Assembly (NCBI GenBank): GCA_963514095.1 | Contig: OY741277.1 | Location: forward strand, 13,387,137-13,451,136 | DNA: 64,000 nucleotides | DNA from: Eutrigla gurnardus | Lineage: Eukaryota; Chordata; Actinopteri; Perciformes; Triglidae | Direction: 5' to 3' | Shown here: piece by piece, positions 1-10,811 of the stretch | How the letters are laid out: every line of letters starts with the position of its first letter | Numbering within the stretch: position 1 is the first letter of the stretch | Notes under the pieces: generated by a model | Seen by the model: only the letters and a program-made list of their open reading frames with translations | What the model was told of the DNA's origin: nothing | Databases searched by the model: none | Program-made: the position numbers and the translations under genes

Positions 1-2721
1 TTGTAGACGGTGAGGGGCATGAGCGGGATGTTACAGTCTCCCCCGTACGTCTTGACACCGTCGAAGTGAGGGAGGGAGAACCGCTCAAAGTGCAGTCCGG
101 GGGGCATCTGGGGGTACCGGGACGGGGACAGGCCGGTGTGCATCCGGCTTTCGACGTGCTTAAAAGCCGAGGTCTCCTCCACGTGTGGCAGCAACGGGAA
201 GCCCCGGATAGCGTTTGTGCACGGCACCATTGGAGATGCGGAGTCCATGATTGCAGGTGTGCACTTGGGAGGGTGGTTCCCTCCTCCGTTTAGAGTCTCG
301 CCCACGTTGCGGATCGGCTTCATGTTTCCGAGGAGTTTGCCGAACCCCAGGGTGCTCAGCTTCCCGTTGGCGTCCTCTCTGGAGGCGTCCGCGCCGGGGA
401 CTTTGGAGACGCCGGTGGGCTTGAAGGCCGAGCGCACACCCGGGTGGAAGCCCATGCTGCTGAGCACCGAGGATGTGGTGCCGAGGCCGAGGATGTGTCC
501 TTGGTTCCTAGCCGAGGTGACGCTCATGTCGAGGGCCCTGTCCTGCTCCTCTGAACTGCTTTTCTTTGACGGTCCCACTTTGTGTGGAAACGGCGAAGAG
601 GACACGGCCCGCCTGATGCCGGACTCCGAAACGGAGGAGTTGCTGTGGCCGCTCCTCGGAGAGGTGGAAGTGTTGGGGATGTCTCCAGACTTCGGGGACC
701 TGCTGAAGGTCTCGGTGCCTCTGGTCTGTTCGCTGTTCACGAACCCTCGTCCGTTGCTCAGGGCGCAGTGGAAGTGGACGTGGGCCTTGAGTGTGTTCGG
801 GAATTTGAATATTCTCCAGCAGTACCAGCAGATGTAACGCTCATCACCTGTAGAGACAACAGGGGACATGCCATTCAGTCTCAGATGGATGCGGATCATT
901 AAGTCACCCAACAAAGCGTGAAGCCAGAAAATAATCACACGACAAGATAACCGCGTGCGTAAAATGCCAGGTCCGTGCGTAAAATACTTTAGCAACCTGT
1001 AGGTAAAAGACCTGGGAGCGCCTTTACACACAAGTGACCCCACTAACATAACATGTTAAACACATAAATTGAACAGATGTTGTAATATCATAGAAACACA
1101 TAAATGTTTACATTACAATATAGCATCTGCCCTTGAATTCGTCTATTTAATGAGCAACATTTTCCATCACTTGAAAATTCAAATATAAGCATAATGGATA
1201 TGATCCGGTCTCTTAGATCTGGTCCCAAATGGTAACAGCCACGGGACGCCATTTGAATGACCCCCAAGTGGAGCACTCAGAGGTTAATATAGATGTAATG
1301 ATTTTGTAATCCTCATAAGGGCCATTGTTTATGGCCACCATCAAAAGAGCAAACGCCCTGCCCAATCTGGCGCTCACAAACCGACGCATTGAATGCGGGA
1401 CTTTCTCCCTGTCTGTGCGCTTTCCCGTGGAAGTGACAGCAGCTGTTGCTTGAAATCGCAAGTCTCCGGAAAACAATGGCGGCGGCCCATCTGTTGACGC
1501 CTAATAATGGGAGCGAGCGTATGTCCAGGAGCGCACACGGTGTTGGGCCGGACAATCAGGGCAATATACACCCCATATAAAAGTTAGTATTCATTAGGCC
1601 ACAATACCTTGACGCATCCACCTAATTCACCGTGAAACACTTGTTTTTGAATTTATTTGCTTTTGAATACATGAATATTAATGGCGCGATGGCATTTGTT
1701 AACCTCCGTCTCACAACCGAATCACCAGCCTCTTCTCCTTTTTTTCCATCCATGGTCGCCGAGACGCGTCAAATTCCATTTTTAATTGCCTTTTATTATT
1801 TACTTCAAGCACCGTATTACATTTATCACGATCCATGTTTTCCCCTAGTGCAAGCATGATATAATTTCGACCTTCTTCATTCTGCTTATTATAAGGGTGA
1901 AGAGGCCCTTCAAAGGCCAAATAAAAAATTCAAAATCGACTTCGGTTGATGGAATTTCTTGTAAATTGTCCGTTGATAATAATCTTTTCTTTTTTTTTAT
2001 AAAAGCGAATTGATTACGTCCTGATGAGCTGGTGTTTTCTCGAGATTAGGGAATAATCTCCAAGCGCAACCGCCAGATTATCATTAGCCCAAACAAACGG
2101 ATTAAAAGACCAAGCACATGGCGATGACCAAACTAATCCCAACATGAAATCACCACATATCACAAAAGGAACTAATATCTGTTGGTATTTTAACATGATA
2201 TTGGACTATAGTGCCTCATTATTTGTGCTGTGAATTCAATGTCCTGTCTAATATTATTGCAATCGGAATATTTGTTTTGCTCCTCAATATTGAATTATTA
2301 ATACTCCACAACAGAAGATGAAATAATACTTAATGTGGCGAAATACCATCGCTGTAGGCCGGAAGCAACATTTGCATCCCTTTATTTAAACAAACTTCAC
2401 CTTTTTTCTTTTTTTGTTTCGATTCTTTGATTAATTGTATTTTTCATTTCATGAAAATGCTGTTTATTCAATAAGTGCATGCATAGCAAAAATAAATAAA
2501 TTGGCTGCCCGAGGGGGGAAAAAACAACATCCAATTGATTTTCATCTCTGGGGATAAAGGAGGGACATCCCGGGTATTGGCAGTCATTAAACTGTGCAGT
2601 GATGGAGCCTTCAACATGTCGATGTTGTGTCAGTGGCAGCCCTCTCGTTACAGATGCTCGCACTTTGTTGCATGGAACCAGAATTAGTATGTTCGAATCT
2701 TTGTATTCAATAAAAACACAC

Positions 2722-2779
<58 letters not shown>

Positions 2780-4741
2780 CATCTGAAATGCGGAGTCTGT
2801 TCACAGCCATAGAACCTGTCATTCCAAGCATTTTATAGACAATAAGCTGAACTCTCGGGCTCATTATTAGAAGTCTGATTTACCTTTCTCGTCGTGCGTG
2901 GGAGTGGCCGTGGTGGGGATGTCGTACCACTGGGCCAGAGTGTTCGAGTACCAAACACTGAGCTCCTCTCCTGCGGGGATTTCTCTCAGCACGCGGTAGA
3001 AAATCTGAGAAGAGCAAGAGGGGGGCGTTAAATCAACTGCACTTCCCAAATGGAGATGGGCACTTGGCTTGAAAGTGTGCTGTGGGGAAATATTCACCTG
3101 TCCGCCAGGTAAGTCCGACACGGCCTCCAGGTTTTGCTCTTGGCTGTTCCTGGCGGCGCGGATCAATCCGATCCAGTCTGGTACGGGACAGCCCGACTCA
3201 TCCACGAACTCCCCGCGCACCAAGCGGATCTAAGGTGGGAGACAAGCGATCGGGATGAGTGAGAATCGGCACATGACCATATAGTATGATAGGAATGATA
3301 ACCACCACTTCTCCCCTAACGAATAATTAAATACATATTTAAGCGATAGCTGTCAAAAACAAATTTTGCCCTTTTTATTCCTTTTTTTAAATAAAATATG
3401 CGTTTTTCGGTTTTTCTTTCCAAGTCTTAATTTTCCTGAACGAATTTTCTCAGCCCACGTCCGGGTATTACCTGGAGGTGCTGCGGTCAAGCATGACCAA
3501 AACGCGCTTAATGCGTCTTTATCCGCTCTGCTGATAATTTACTAAAGAGAGTGACACTCGGGCCTAATTGAGTTGATATGGGAAACGAATTTGAGGAGTG
3601 TCAGAGCGTTTCTAAACTGTTCAAGGACATTAAAGATCGAAGCGTGACATTTGACACAGAGATTGCACCTGATGATCGCCGGCGAGCCCGAGGCCACGCA
3701 TTTAGACGCATCAATCACAACCGCTGACAGCTTCCAACAATAAGAGGGCGCGGTTATGGATGCAATTACAGCCGTAAGTTGGTTATTCCTGTGCGTGTAA
3801 AAATAAGTGTTTTAAAAGTTCGATTAAAAGAAAAGACGCTCACTTTAAATTGTATTGTGTGGAGACTTTTAATTTCGAAATATTTGCTCTATACTTAATA
3901 TGCGGCCACTACTGTGAATCAGAATAATCTCGTTCCAATCACATTTGTTTGTTTATTTATTGTATTATATTATTTCTTTTATTAGTCTTATTTGTCGTTT
4001 AGCCTCCAGGCTGCAGTGGCATCTTTCTGTGGCCGGAATGCATTACAGTTAAACGGCTCATCGGGATAACAGGCCCGCCAGGCGGTGAAATGTGATGCGT
4101 TTGGGGGGCATGAAATCCCACACAGCAGAGCCGGGTCGCCCATTAGGCCGGTTAAGTAGAAGCACATACTGACAAGTCGGCCGATAATGGAGCTCAATTA
4201 TTTCCATCCTGACAGGCCCGGCCAATTAATAGGCGAAGGCCCGATGGAGTTTGACAGCGCAGCTTTTAAATCCAAATCAGTCCGTTCGTTTTAATATGAT
4301 ACATGCTTCAATTTAAAGCGAATACTGTACAGTGTGTTTAGATATTATGGGGGTTATTTATTGTTATCGGTGACGTCAATTTTGATAATAATAAAAAAAA
4401 AAACAGTAAAGATGTTTGAAAGAAGTTATTTGATGCAAATTGGTAATAAATGAATAAGTTGCATAAAGTTAATTTAGAAAATACAGCAATGCAACGTGCC
4501 CGCATCACCTCGACATATTTCATACAACCTTTTTTTTTGAATGAAGTTCAACTTAGAGATAAACATATTTCTATTTTTTCCAGTGCTGTTAACTTACCTT
4601 CTTCTTGGGTCCAACTTCTTTACGGTCCGACACGTACTTCCCGAGTTTGAAGATGCCCGGTACCGGTCCTATCCGGAGCCCGGCCGGGATGCTGCAGTCC
4701 GCAAACACACTGACGGTGGTGGACGCCCGGGTGGCTTGCAT
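1..4741 (-). CDS. prdm13: PR domain zinc finger protein 13, partial (3' end beyond window)
   Basis: Transcription factor of the PRDM family; in vertebrates PRDM13 helps specify GABAergic neurons of dorsal spinal cord and retinal amacrine cells (family knowledge). Coding exons on the minus strand: 4741-4598, 3229-3098, 3004-2884 and 847-1, continuing off the left edge. All joins keep phase. Exon 1 gives the motif ADCSIPAGLR, exons 2-3 complete the PR (SET-like) domain with GEELSVWYSN, and exon 4 opens with a C2H2 finger (C139, C142, H155, H159) followed by a Ser/Pro-rich linker. About 414 residues are visible; the family's remaining C-terminal fingers must lie outside. I chose the ATG at 4741 because it aligns with the mammalian N-terminus. 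The frame stays open upstream to an ATG at 4900, so a longer N-terminus is possible. PRDM8 and PRDM12 fit worse. The identification is firm. Confidence 0.94.
1640..2190. promoter_or_regulatory. Candidate conserved noncoding block in prdm13 intron 3
   Basis: This lies in the 2-kb intron between prdm13 exons 3 and 4 (848-2883). It is complex, non-repetitive sequence rich in homeodomain-type cores. Five GATTA/TAATC cores fall between 2012 and 2104, and two of them form the perfect inverted pair GAGATTA-GGGAA-TAATCTC at 2042-2060. Position and motif content suggest an intronic enhancer. No alignment was possible, so conservation is inferred only from appearance. Confidence 0.4.
2722..2778. repeat. 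(TTA)n microsatellite
   Basis: About 19 uninterrupted TTA/ATT units in prdm13 intron 3. The preceding AATAAA-containing AT-rich stretch could be the tail of an old retroelement, but nothing further is recognisable. Confidence 0.95.
3440..4280. promoter_or_regulatory. Candidate conserved noncoding block in prdm13 intron 1
   Basis: This is most of the intron between prdm13 exons 1 and 2 (3230-4597). It contains long stretches of balanced, non-repetitive sequence, notably 3990-4270. That part holds several TAAT/ATTA cores next to GC-rich words such as GGCCCGGCCAATTAATAGG. No coding potential is supported on either strand. Its position inside a developmental transcription-factor gene makes an intronic enhancer likely, but this is judged by eye. 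Confidence 0.35.
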
Positions 4742-6879
4742 GACGTGGGGTGAGATCAGAACCATGAAGACTGATGGAGACCGAGTGGGAGAGTGCAAGG
4801 AGGAAGAGGAGGAGGAGGAAGAGAGGACCGGCCGATATCCGCCCTCAAAGTGACGCGGTGGTGTTATGCTCTCCGGCTTTTCTAGTGATGGAGCAGGCAA
4901 GGTAGCCCCCCCCTCCCTCCCTCCCTCCGCACACCCTCCACCCCTTTCTGTGCAGAGAGGTGATGCTGTGCTGTAAGGTAGTTTAAAGGGGGGAGAAGAG
5001 GGAGGGGGGGTGCGGTCCTGAGTTTGCAGCAGCGAGTATGGAGAGTGTGCGTGTGCGTGCGAGTGAGTGTGAGAGAGTTGGGCTCTCCCAGCAGCTGTGA
5101 GGAGAGGGAAAACGGGCCAGCCCGGTCACATGGAGACTTTCCCTCACCCCGCCGCATAATGAATTGCTCCAAAACGGTCAAGAGACACAAAGGGCCAGGC
5201 GACCTTCCCATCCCCAAAATCCAATTTGTCAAGAGCGGAGAAAAGAGGGAGCAGAATCAAAGGTCCGGAGCGACCATTAATCCTCAGCATGTGTCTTTGT
5301 CCTCCAGACAGTTCCGATATTTTAACTGACAAATCCACTGTATAATTTATCCATAAATCCTCGCCCTTTTCTATTCTTCCCTTTCAAGCCAGGTTTTGGA
5401 AATCAGCGGCTACTTTAAATCTCCTTGGCTGGCATTCTTCGGGGTTTTATATACTTCAAAGTGCTTTATTCTCCCTCCTCCTTTGGTCCCGTAGTTTAAC
5501 AAAGGAGCAGGAAAGTTTAGAGGACTTGTTAACTTCTATTGACTCTCGGCGTGTGCCGGGTTGAGATCAGGCAGGTACTGAAAAGGAACCAGCAGCAGCA
5601 GGGAGAGAGAGAGAGGGAGAGAGACATGGAGAATCACCATCACCATCTTCCCAACGCACACACTTGTGGTTCCCCGTTCATTCAACACGTATGTTCTGTA
5701 AATGTGCAAGAGAAAAAAAATACATTTTTTTTGTGTTTTAATTATATTATTTTAACTCTTAGTTCAAGTATTTTAGTGATGAATGTATATATATTTTTTA
5801 AATTGCTCCTCAAAATCAATCCAATATTTCATGCAACAATCTTGAGAGGAATATTATGTAAATGGGTTATGAATACATTAGAGGAAGATCAGAAATATAA
5901 TTAAATAGGTTAAATTTAAATCCGTGATTAATGTTGACCCAAAGTCATGACATTATTGTAATTAAATGATTGAATCAAGATGTTTGAATAATTGACTTGA
6001 GGGTCCTGATTGATTGATTAATTGATTGATTTTACAATATTTAAAAAAAATGTCCTCTCCTGTGAAAAACATGTATCTCTCCTAAAGCAGCCTTGTTTAT
6101 ATCTATATCGCGGTATTTATCAGACGGCAATTGTTTTTTTTTTAATGTTGGTGTAATTTAAAGTAAGTGGATTTTCTCAGAAGGTTGATTTAAAACCCCC
6201 AAATTGAATTAAATGATAAAAATTCAAAACTGACAACATTGAGATACTCCACTCACTGTGCATTGGAGATGAGCAACAATCAGTCTATCAGAAAACGTCA
6301 ATTGTCGATGGACCATCAGCCCAACTCACCATATTTCAGTGATCATGGACACAATATCAAATAACATCATGCATGATTTCAGACCACCTGAATCATAAAA
6401 GCATTAAATGATGGATTCACATGTTGGGTTGACACTCAGCTTTTAATGAGTGCATTTTGATTGGAGGCTTGAGAGGGGAAGGGAGTCTCCAACATGTGGC
6501 TCTATATGCAGCAGGTTGTTTCAAGTTGTTGGAGCCTTTTGATAATATGGTGATGAGTCTCATAAGACCGTGAAGGCGTTGACCTCTGACCTGTCCACTG
6601 TGGACAAGTAGCCCATACTCGTGAGGCCGAAAACATGTCCACAAGTGATACGTTGCATACCTCCGTGGACTATTTGATGTGACGTTTTAAAGAAGGAATC
6701 AAATAAATTACAGCCAAATAACACAATCCTCCAGTTTAAATAAGCGCATGAATGGATTTCTGTTTGGAATCGGTATGTTGAAGCAGTAGATCAAACATGC
6801 TGTAAATAAAGTAATATACATTCATTCCCTCCCTCCGTATCTCCCCCTCTCCTCCCCAGCCAGTCAAAGAGGCTGAACG

Positions 6880-7030
6880 ACACGCGAACAATCTCATCAA
6901 TGGGCGCAATGTTTGCGCCTGGCTGCGCGGAGGCGTTATTTATTAACGCCTCGCCATTTGCGGCTGGTTCCCATCCACCCCTGCGCTGCTTTAAAGGCCC
7001 GCACTTCTCCATAGTGAAATGAATTATACT
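6880..7030. promoter_or_regulatory. Candidate enhancer with paired perfect palindromes upstream of prdm13
   Basis: This GC-rich, non-repetitive block lies about 2.2 kb upstream of the prdm13 start codon. It contains GGCGCAA-TGT-TTGCGCC at 6903-6919. Eleven bases further on, arms of nine bases (GAGGCGTTA and TAACGCCTC) flank TTTAT at 6930-6952. An E-box (CATTTG, 6955-6960) is followed by TTCCCA (6968-6973), an arrangement loosely like a bHLH/RBPJ composite site. Palindromes and spacing are read directly; regulatory function is inferred. Confidence 0.4.
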
Positions 7031-7473
7031 CCGAGGTGGTGATGGTGGTGGTGGTGGAGGGAGGGGGGGTGGGGGTTCCGAAGACGTTTCCTTTCTGTTT
7101 GCGGAGAAGTCGCTGGGGTGAATCTCCCCGCTCCACTGTGCGCTCCGAAGCCCCGAGGAGCAGTCAAAAGGCTCGGTGTCACAGTGAAAACAGTGTTGGA
7201 GGCAAATGGGACGCAGGATTAAATGAAATTAAATGGCTTGACCGGCACCATTGTTCGCCCCCCTTATTTCTTAAGAAAAAGACACATTAATTACATGGTC
7301 GGATCTTTATTCCGGGACAATATTGCGGAGTCCATCAACAGCATTCCGCCAGTGCGCGTCTCTTAAAGAAACTCCGCGTCTCTTTAATAAACGTAAATAA
7401 CGAGCCGAGAAGAATCGGAGTCAGCGGACGTTTTTATGGGCGGCTCTGCCTGGCTCTTGCCAGCCTTTTTTTT

Positions 7474-7497
7474 GGGGGGGGGGGGGGGGGGGGGGGG
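7474..7497 (+). repeat. Poly-G tract (24 nt)
   Basis: An uninterrupted run of 24 G preceded by eight T, in the interval upstream of prdm13. The length may be unreliable in the assembly. Confidence 0.9.
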
Positions 7498-8539
7498 ATT
7501 TGAACTGTCTAAACGGTGGGGCTCTGATTTAACTGGTTGACCATTAATGAGCCATGAATATAGAGGAACAACCTGTCTGCAAAGCAACGCGGTAAATACA
7601 GAGAGCAATGCCCCACCAGGGATCTTCATTCAGCCTCCCTGACTATACTTCAGGGGTGCCAAGGGTTCACCACCACCTCTCCTGGACTGGTTTCAATGGC
7701 CTACCATTTAAGACCCCTCCGAGCTCGGAAGAAAACACATTTTTTATGTCGACCCATAAACTTTGTTTGGGCCTATTCAAAAGATCCCAATCATTGTCCC
7801 ACTTAGCAATGTGGCCTATTTCTCACAGATTCCCACGTCTTTGAAACGAGCCCGTGTTTGTCTAAATCCATTTATTTCTCCGCATGTAAGCCCACACCTT
7901 CGCCACCTCTCACATTTATTTGGTCACACTTCTTACAGCACGATTTAAAAAAAAGGGTGAAAAAGGACAACTTAAATCCTCGTGCTTTTGGTGTTCTGGA
8001 CAGGTTGAACTCTGTCCAGCAAGAGAATCCCAACCTGCTATTAATTCCTTTCACATCTCGAACAAAGAGGGTGGAAAAAAAAGGGCTTTGGACGGGCCTG
8101 TTTGTCTTATGGTGCTTTTCTTTTCTTTCTGTTAAAAAATCGCCGGCGCTCGTATTGAAGGTGTTTTTCGCTCTGTGAGAAACCTGGGGAACGCTGCAAG
8201 CTGCACCAGAGGCAGACCAGCTGCCTTGATGCGGGTGGGACATTAGCGACGCGTTTGAATTGTAATTATGCTTGTATGGGACTCCCACCAGATGACATGA
8301 TTGGGATTTTAACCCAGACTAATATTCAAAATCGCATTAGAGAGGAGGCGAGTATAGGGCACCTGATTCAACGTTGTTCATGCGTGATTTCATTCAAAAT
8401 GCCTCCTCTCTCTTCTCCCCCCCCCCCTCCCTGAAGTGGGCTGCACCATTTCGGTATTCAAAGTCTCTACAAAGTTTCTTTTTTTTTTTTTGTTCAGGCC
8501 ACATTTCCCTGACTTAAACTCACTTTGTCTCGCATGAGG

Positions 8540-8860
8540 GAACGCGCATAAAAGCGTGTGAAGTCGCGGGAATTGATATGTTTCGGTGTACCTTATAAAT
8601 TCATACCTTTTCTCACTCGAGCGCCTCAGAAAGAACGTGTCACTCAGGCCGATTCTCTCTGCTGTCCGACGCATTTAGCAGGAGATCTATTTGAGGAGTT
8701 CATTCCTAGGCAAATGTATGCAGGCGGGACCCGGCGTGAATAGAGCGGCGTGTCAGCCGACCCTAATTGGGATTTAGCCACCCAAAGCATACGCACAAAG
8801 TGACAGAAAATCGCTGGTTTCAAAGGAAGTCACAACTTTTGCCCTTCTTGGTGAATACGA
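8540..8860. promoter_or_regulatory. Candidate conserved noncoding block upstream of prdm13
   Basis: Balanced, non-repetitive sequence about 3.8-4.1 kb upstream of the prdm13 start. It contains CCCTAATTGGGATTTAG near 8761, a homeodomain-like core. No frame is convincing as protein. Judged by appearance and position only. Confidence 0.25.
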
Positions 8861-9279
8861 GGAACTCCGAGTTAAACCGCATTTTTTTTCCTTATAGGAA
8901 GGAGGTTAAAGGCTCAAACTAAAACTGAGCAAAACAACCATAATGGCAAAGAGCATGTTTGGAGACACGCAACCTTGACTGGCCTATATGTTTGAATGAG
9001 GCCAGATATTTTAAGCCGAAGTCATGGTTATAATCTGAACAAATAGAAGAATCGTATGGTTTATTTCCAATATAATGTCTCTTTTAGACGGTGAAAATTT
9101 TAATTTAAAAATTACAAATTAAAACTCTTCTTTAGTGGTTTTATAGCTGGTGTAATCAATCATATAATAACAACAATTATAATAACAATGTATATAGATC
9201 TGCCAAATTAAAAAAATATATATAAACTGTCATATTTGCGGATTTCTTTGTGTTTTATTTATTCATTTGAATGATTTTT

Positions 9280-9680
9280 CCACTGTGAAGGCGAAGCACC
9301 ATGGAGAGCTCCGCGGTCCACACACGTTCACTCCTTCTTGACTGTTAATTATATTGATGATAAATTCCATCTCATCATATTGATGAGAAGTGCATTTATC
9401 TCCCTGAGCCTATACCAAAATATAGGCTGCTGATTTCTACGTATCCATCGTTCGGGTTGGATGCACATCAGTAATCCGCTGTAACGAAATGTAATGATAT
9501 GACCGTCTCGCGGCTCCTCATTATGCCTCCGATAGACAGTTGTAGGTTCAAACTAATTGTGTCCCGCGTGCTCGGGTGGGACGAGCTTGTGGAAATGATG
9601 TCCGAGAGAAATAGTGATTATTTCACTATGAAGTTTGGGCATAATCATCGTAAAAATGATGTATTCAGTATTGATATAAT
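9280..9680. promoter_or_regulatory. Candidate conserved noncoding block with inverted repeat
   Basis: Balanced sequence about 4.5-4.9 kb upstream of prdm13, with the perfect inverted repeat GCCTATA-CCAAAA-TATAGGC at 9408-9427. It also has repeated TTGATGA words around 9352-9386 and several ATTA cores. The central CWAAAATATAGG-like core resembles a CArG/MEF2 site. Function is inferred. Confidence 0.3.
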
Positions 9681-10574
9681 ACAGTAGAAATATGAGACAG
9701 CAACGCTTAAGGTCATTCCTCTTTTTTATTTCATCTTGCTTGTTTGTGTTTTCATTATAGTGCTATTTGAAACACACCTCTGTTTGTATAAACATTTATT
9801 TTTTTGTAATTGTTTTTTGCAAATATAACTACCTTAGTTATGCAGATATTTAGCATTTCTTTGTTTTCCTGCACATATTCCAAGTTCTCAGCAAATTATA
9901 ATCAACATGTCTGGTCCAAAATGTCTAATTTGAAGCATTAAAAAAATAAATAGGCAATCATCATTACTGTTATCATTCCAATTCCTTAGGTCTTCAGGAT
10001 CAGTTTCATAAAATATAATAATAATAATAATAAGTGCCCTTAATATAATTGCTGCCATAACAGCACTGGTCCTGTTTCTATCTTTTGTTGCAGTTTCTCT
10101 CAGAGGATTGGTGTGTTGGAAGTCTCTGCCCTACGCCCCTGAGCAGGACACTGAGTGTGTTTGGCATCTGCTGGCTAGATCCAATCGCTCCCAATCAGCA
10201 GCAGGAGGAAAAGGTGTGGATGTGGATGGAATGAGGACAGGAAACGGCTGTGTGCCGTCACTCCGCTGGAGGACCGAATTTGACTGACGGATTCCTCAGC
10301 CCTCCAGAAAGTGTCAGGGCAACCGCCTCAACCCTCAGGTGATTCTGTCTCTCTCTCGGTTTTTGCTTTTCCCTCTTCCTTTCCCTGTTTCCACTTTTTA
10401 TCCTTCTGAAATACTGTGTGCAACGTCTCTCTCAGTTGAGCAAAAAGGAGGCTTTTAAGCGCTTCATGAAAATAGTATTGATAACATTCTGTGTCCTTGT
10501 AATGAAAACACAAATGCTGAAAAAGACATCATATTTAAAAAAGAAGAAAGACACGGTAGTTGAATGCTGATAGC

Positions 10575-10580
10575 TTTATT
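10575..10580 (-). terminator. Polyadenylation signal of the intermediate filament gene
   Basis: AATAAA on the minus strand (TTTATT on plus), 232 bases past the stop codon at 10812. It gives a compact 3'UTR of roughly 250 bases. Confidence 0.7.
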
Positions 10581-10811
10581 TGCAGCAAGTGGAAGGGGGA
10601 GGGGGGGTGTAAGGCACACAAAAGTTTAAAGGCCATGTTTAGTGTTACTAGAGAGGCAAGTTTCATTTTGTGGTAAAAGGGTCAATCGTGGTCTTCTTGT
10701 CCAGGGCAAAGGGCGAAGGTCAGTGCCCAGACATGCGCTTTGGTCAGTGCAAAGCTCAGAGGGGCGTGAAGGTTTAAGGGCGATAGGAGGTCACTTGGGA
10801 ATTCATGCTGC

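Larger units (their letters stand above)
4742..10570. other. Intergenic interval upstream of prdm13, no gene recognised
   Basis: This is the 5.8 kb between the prdm13 start codon and the 3' end of the filament gene; both genes are on the minus strand. It holds the prdm13 promoter and 5'UTR (roughly 4742-5350, GA-rich and CT-rich), an AT-rich stretch at 5700-6400, and GATT repeats at 6008-6030. Complex blocks occur around 6880-7030, 8180-8380, 8540-8860, 9280-9680 and 10100-10330. None of the open frames shows a recognisable domain or splice structure. By synteny this is the counterpart of the human interval upstream of PRDM13 that carries macular-dystrophy variants. Confidence 0.7.

Noticed and set aside
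136..837. 233-codon open frame on plus strand
   Set aside because: It is antisense to prdm13 exon 4, whose minus-strand reading matches PRDM13; the plus frame has no family features.
5539..5904. 121-codon frame with a His-rich and a hydrophobic part
   Set aside because: The second half runs through AT-rich drift sequence and nothing resembles a known protein.
6008..6030. GATT tandem repeats as PBX/HOX sites
   Set aside because: Low-complexity tetranucleotide repeat in AT-rich DNA; motif matches are expected there.
6955..6973. CATTTG plus TTCCCA as a PTF1 (PTF1A-RBPJ) site
   Set aside because: PRDM13 is a known PTF1A target, but this E-box is not the preferred type and the centre spacing (13 bases) is off; kept only as a note inside the candidate enhancer.
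10100..10330. GC-rich stretch as a possible exon of ccnc or another gene
   Set aside because: No frame matches cyclin C, and no consistent acceptor/donor pair with an open phase was found.
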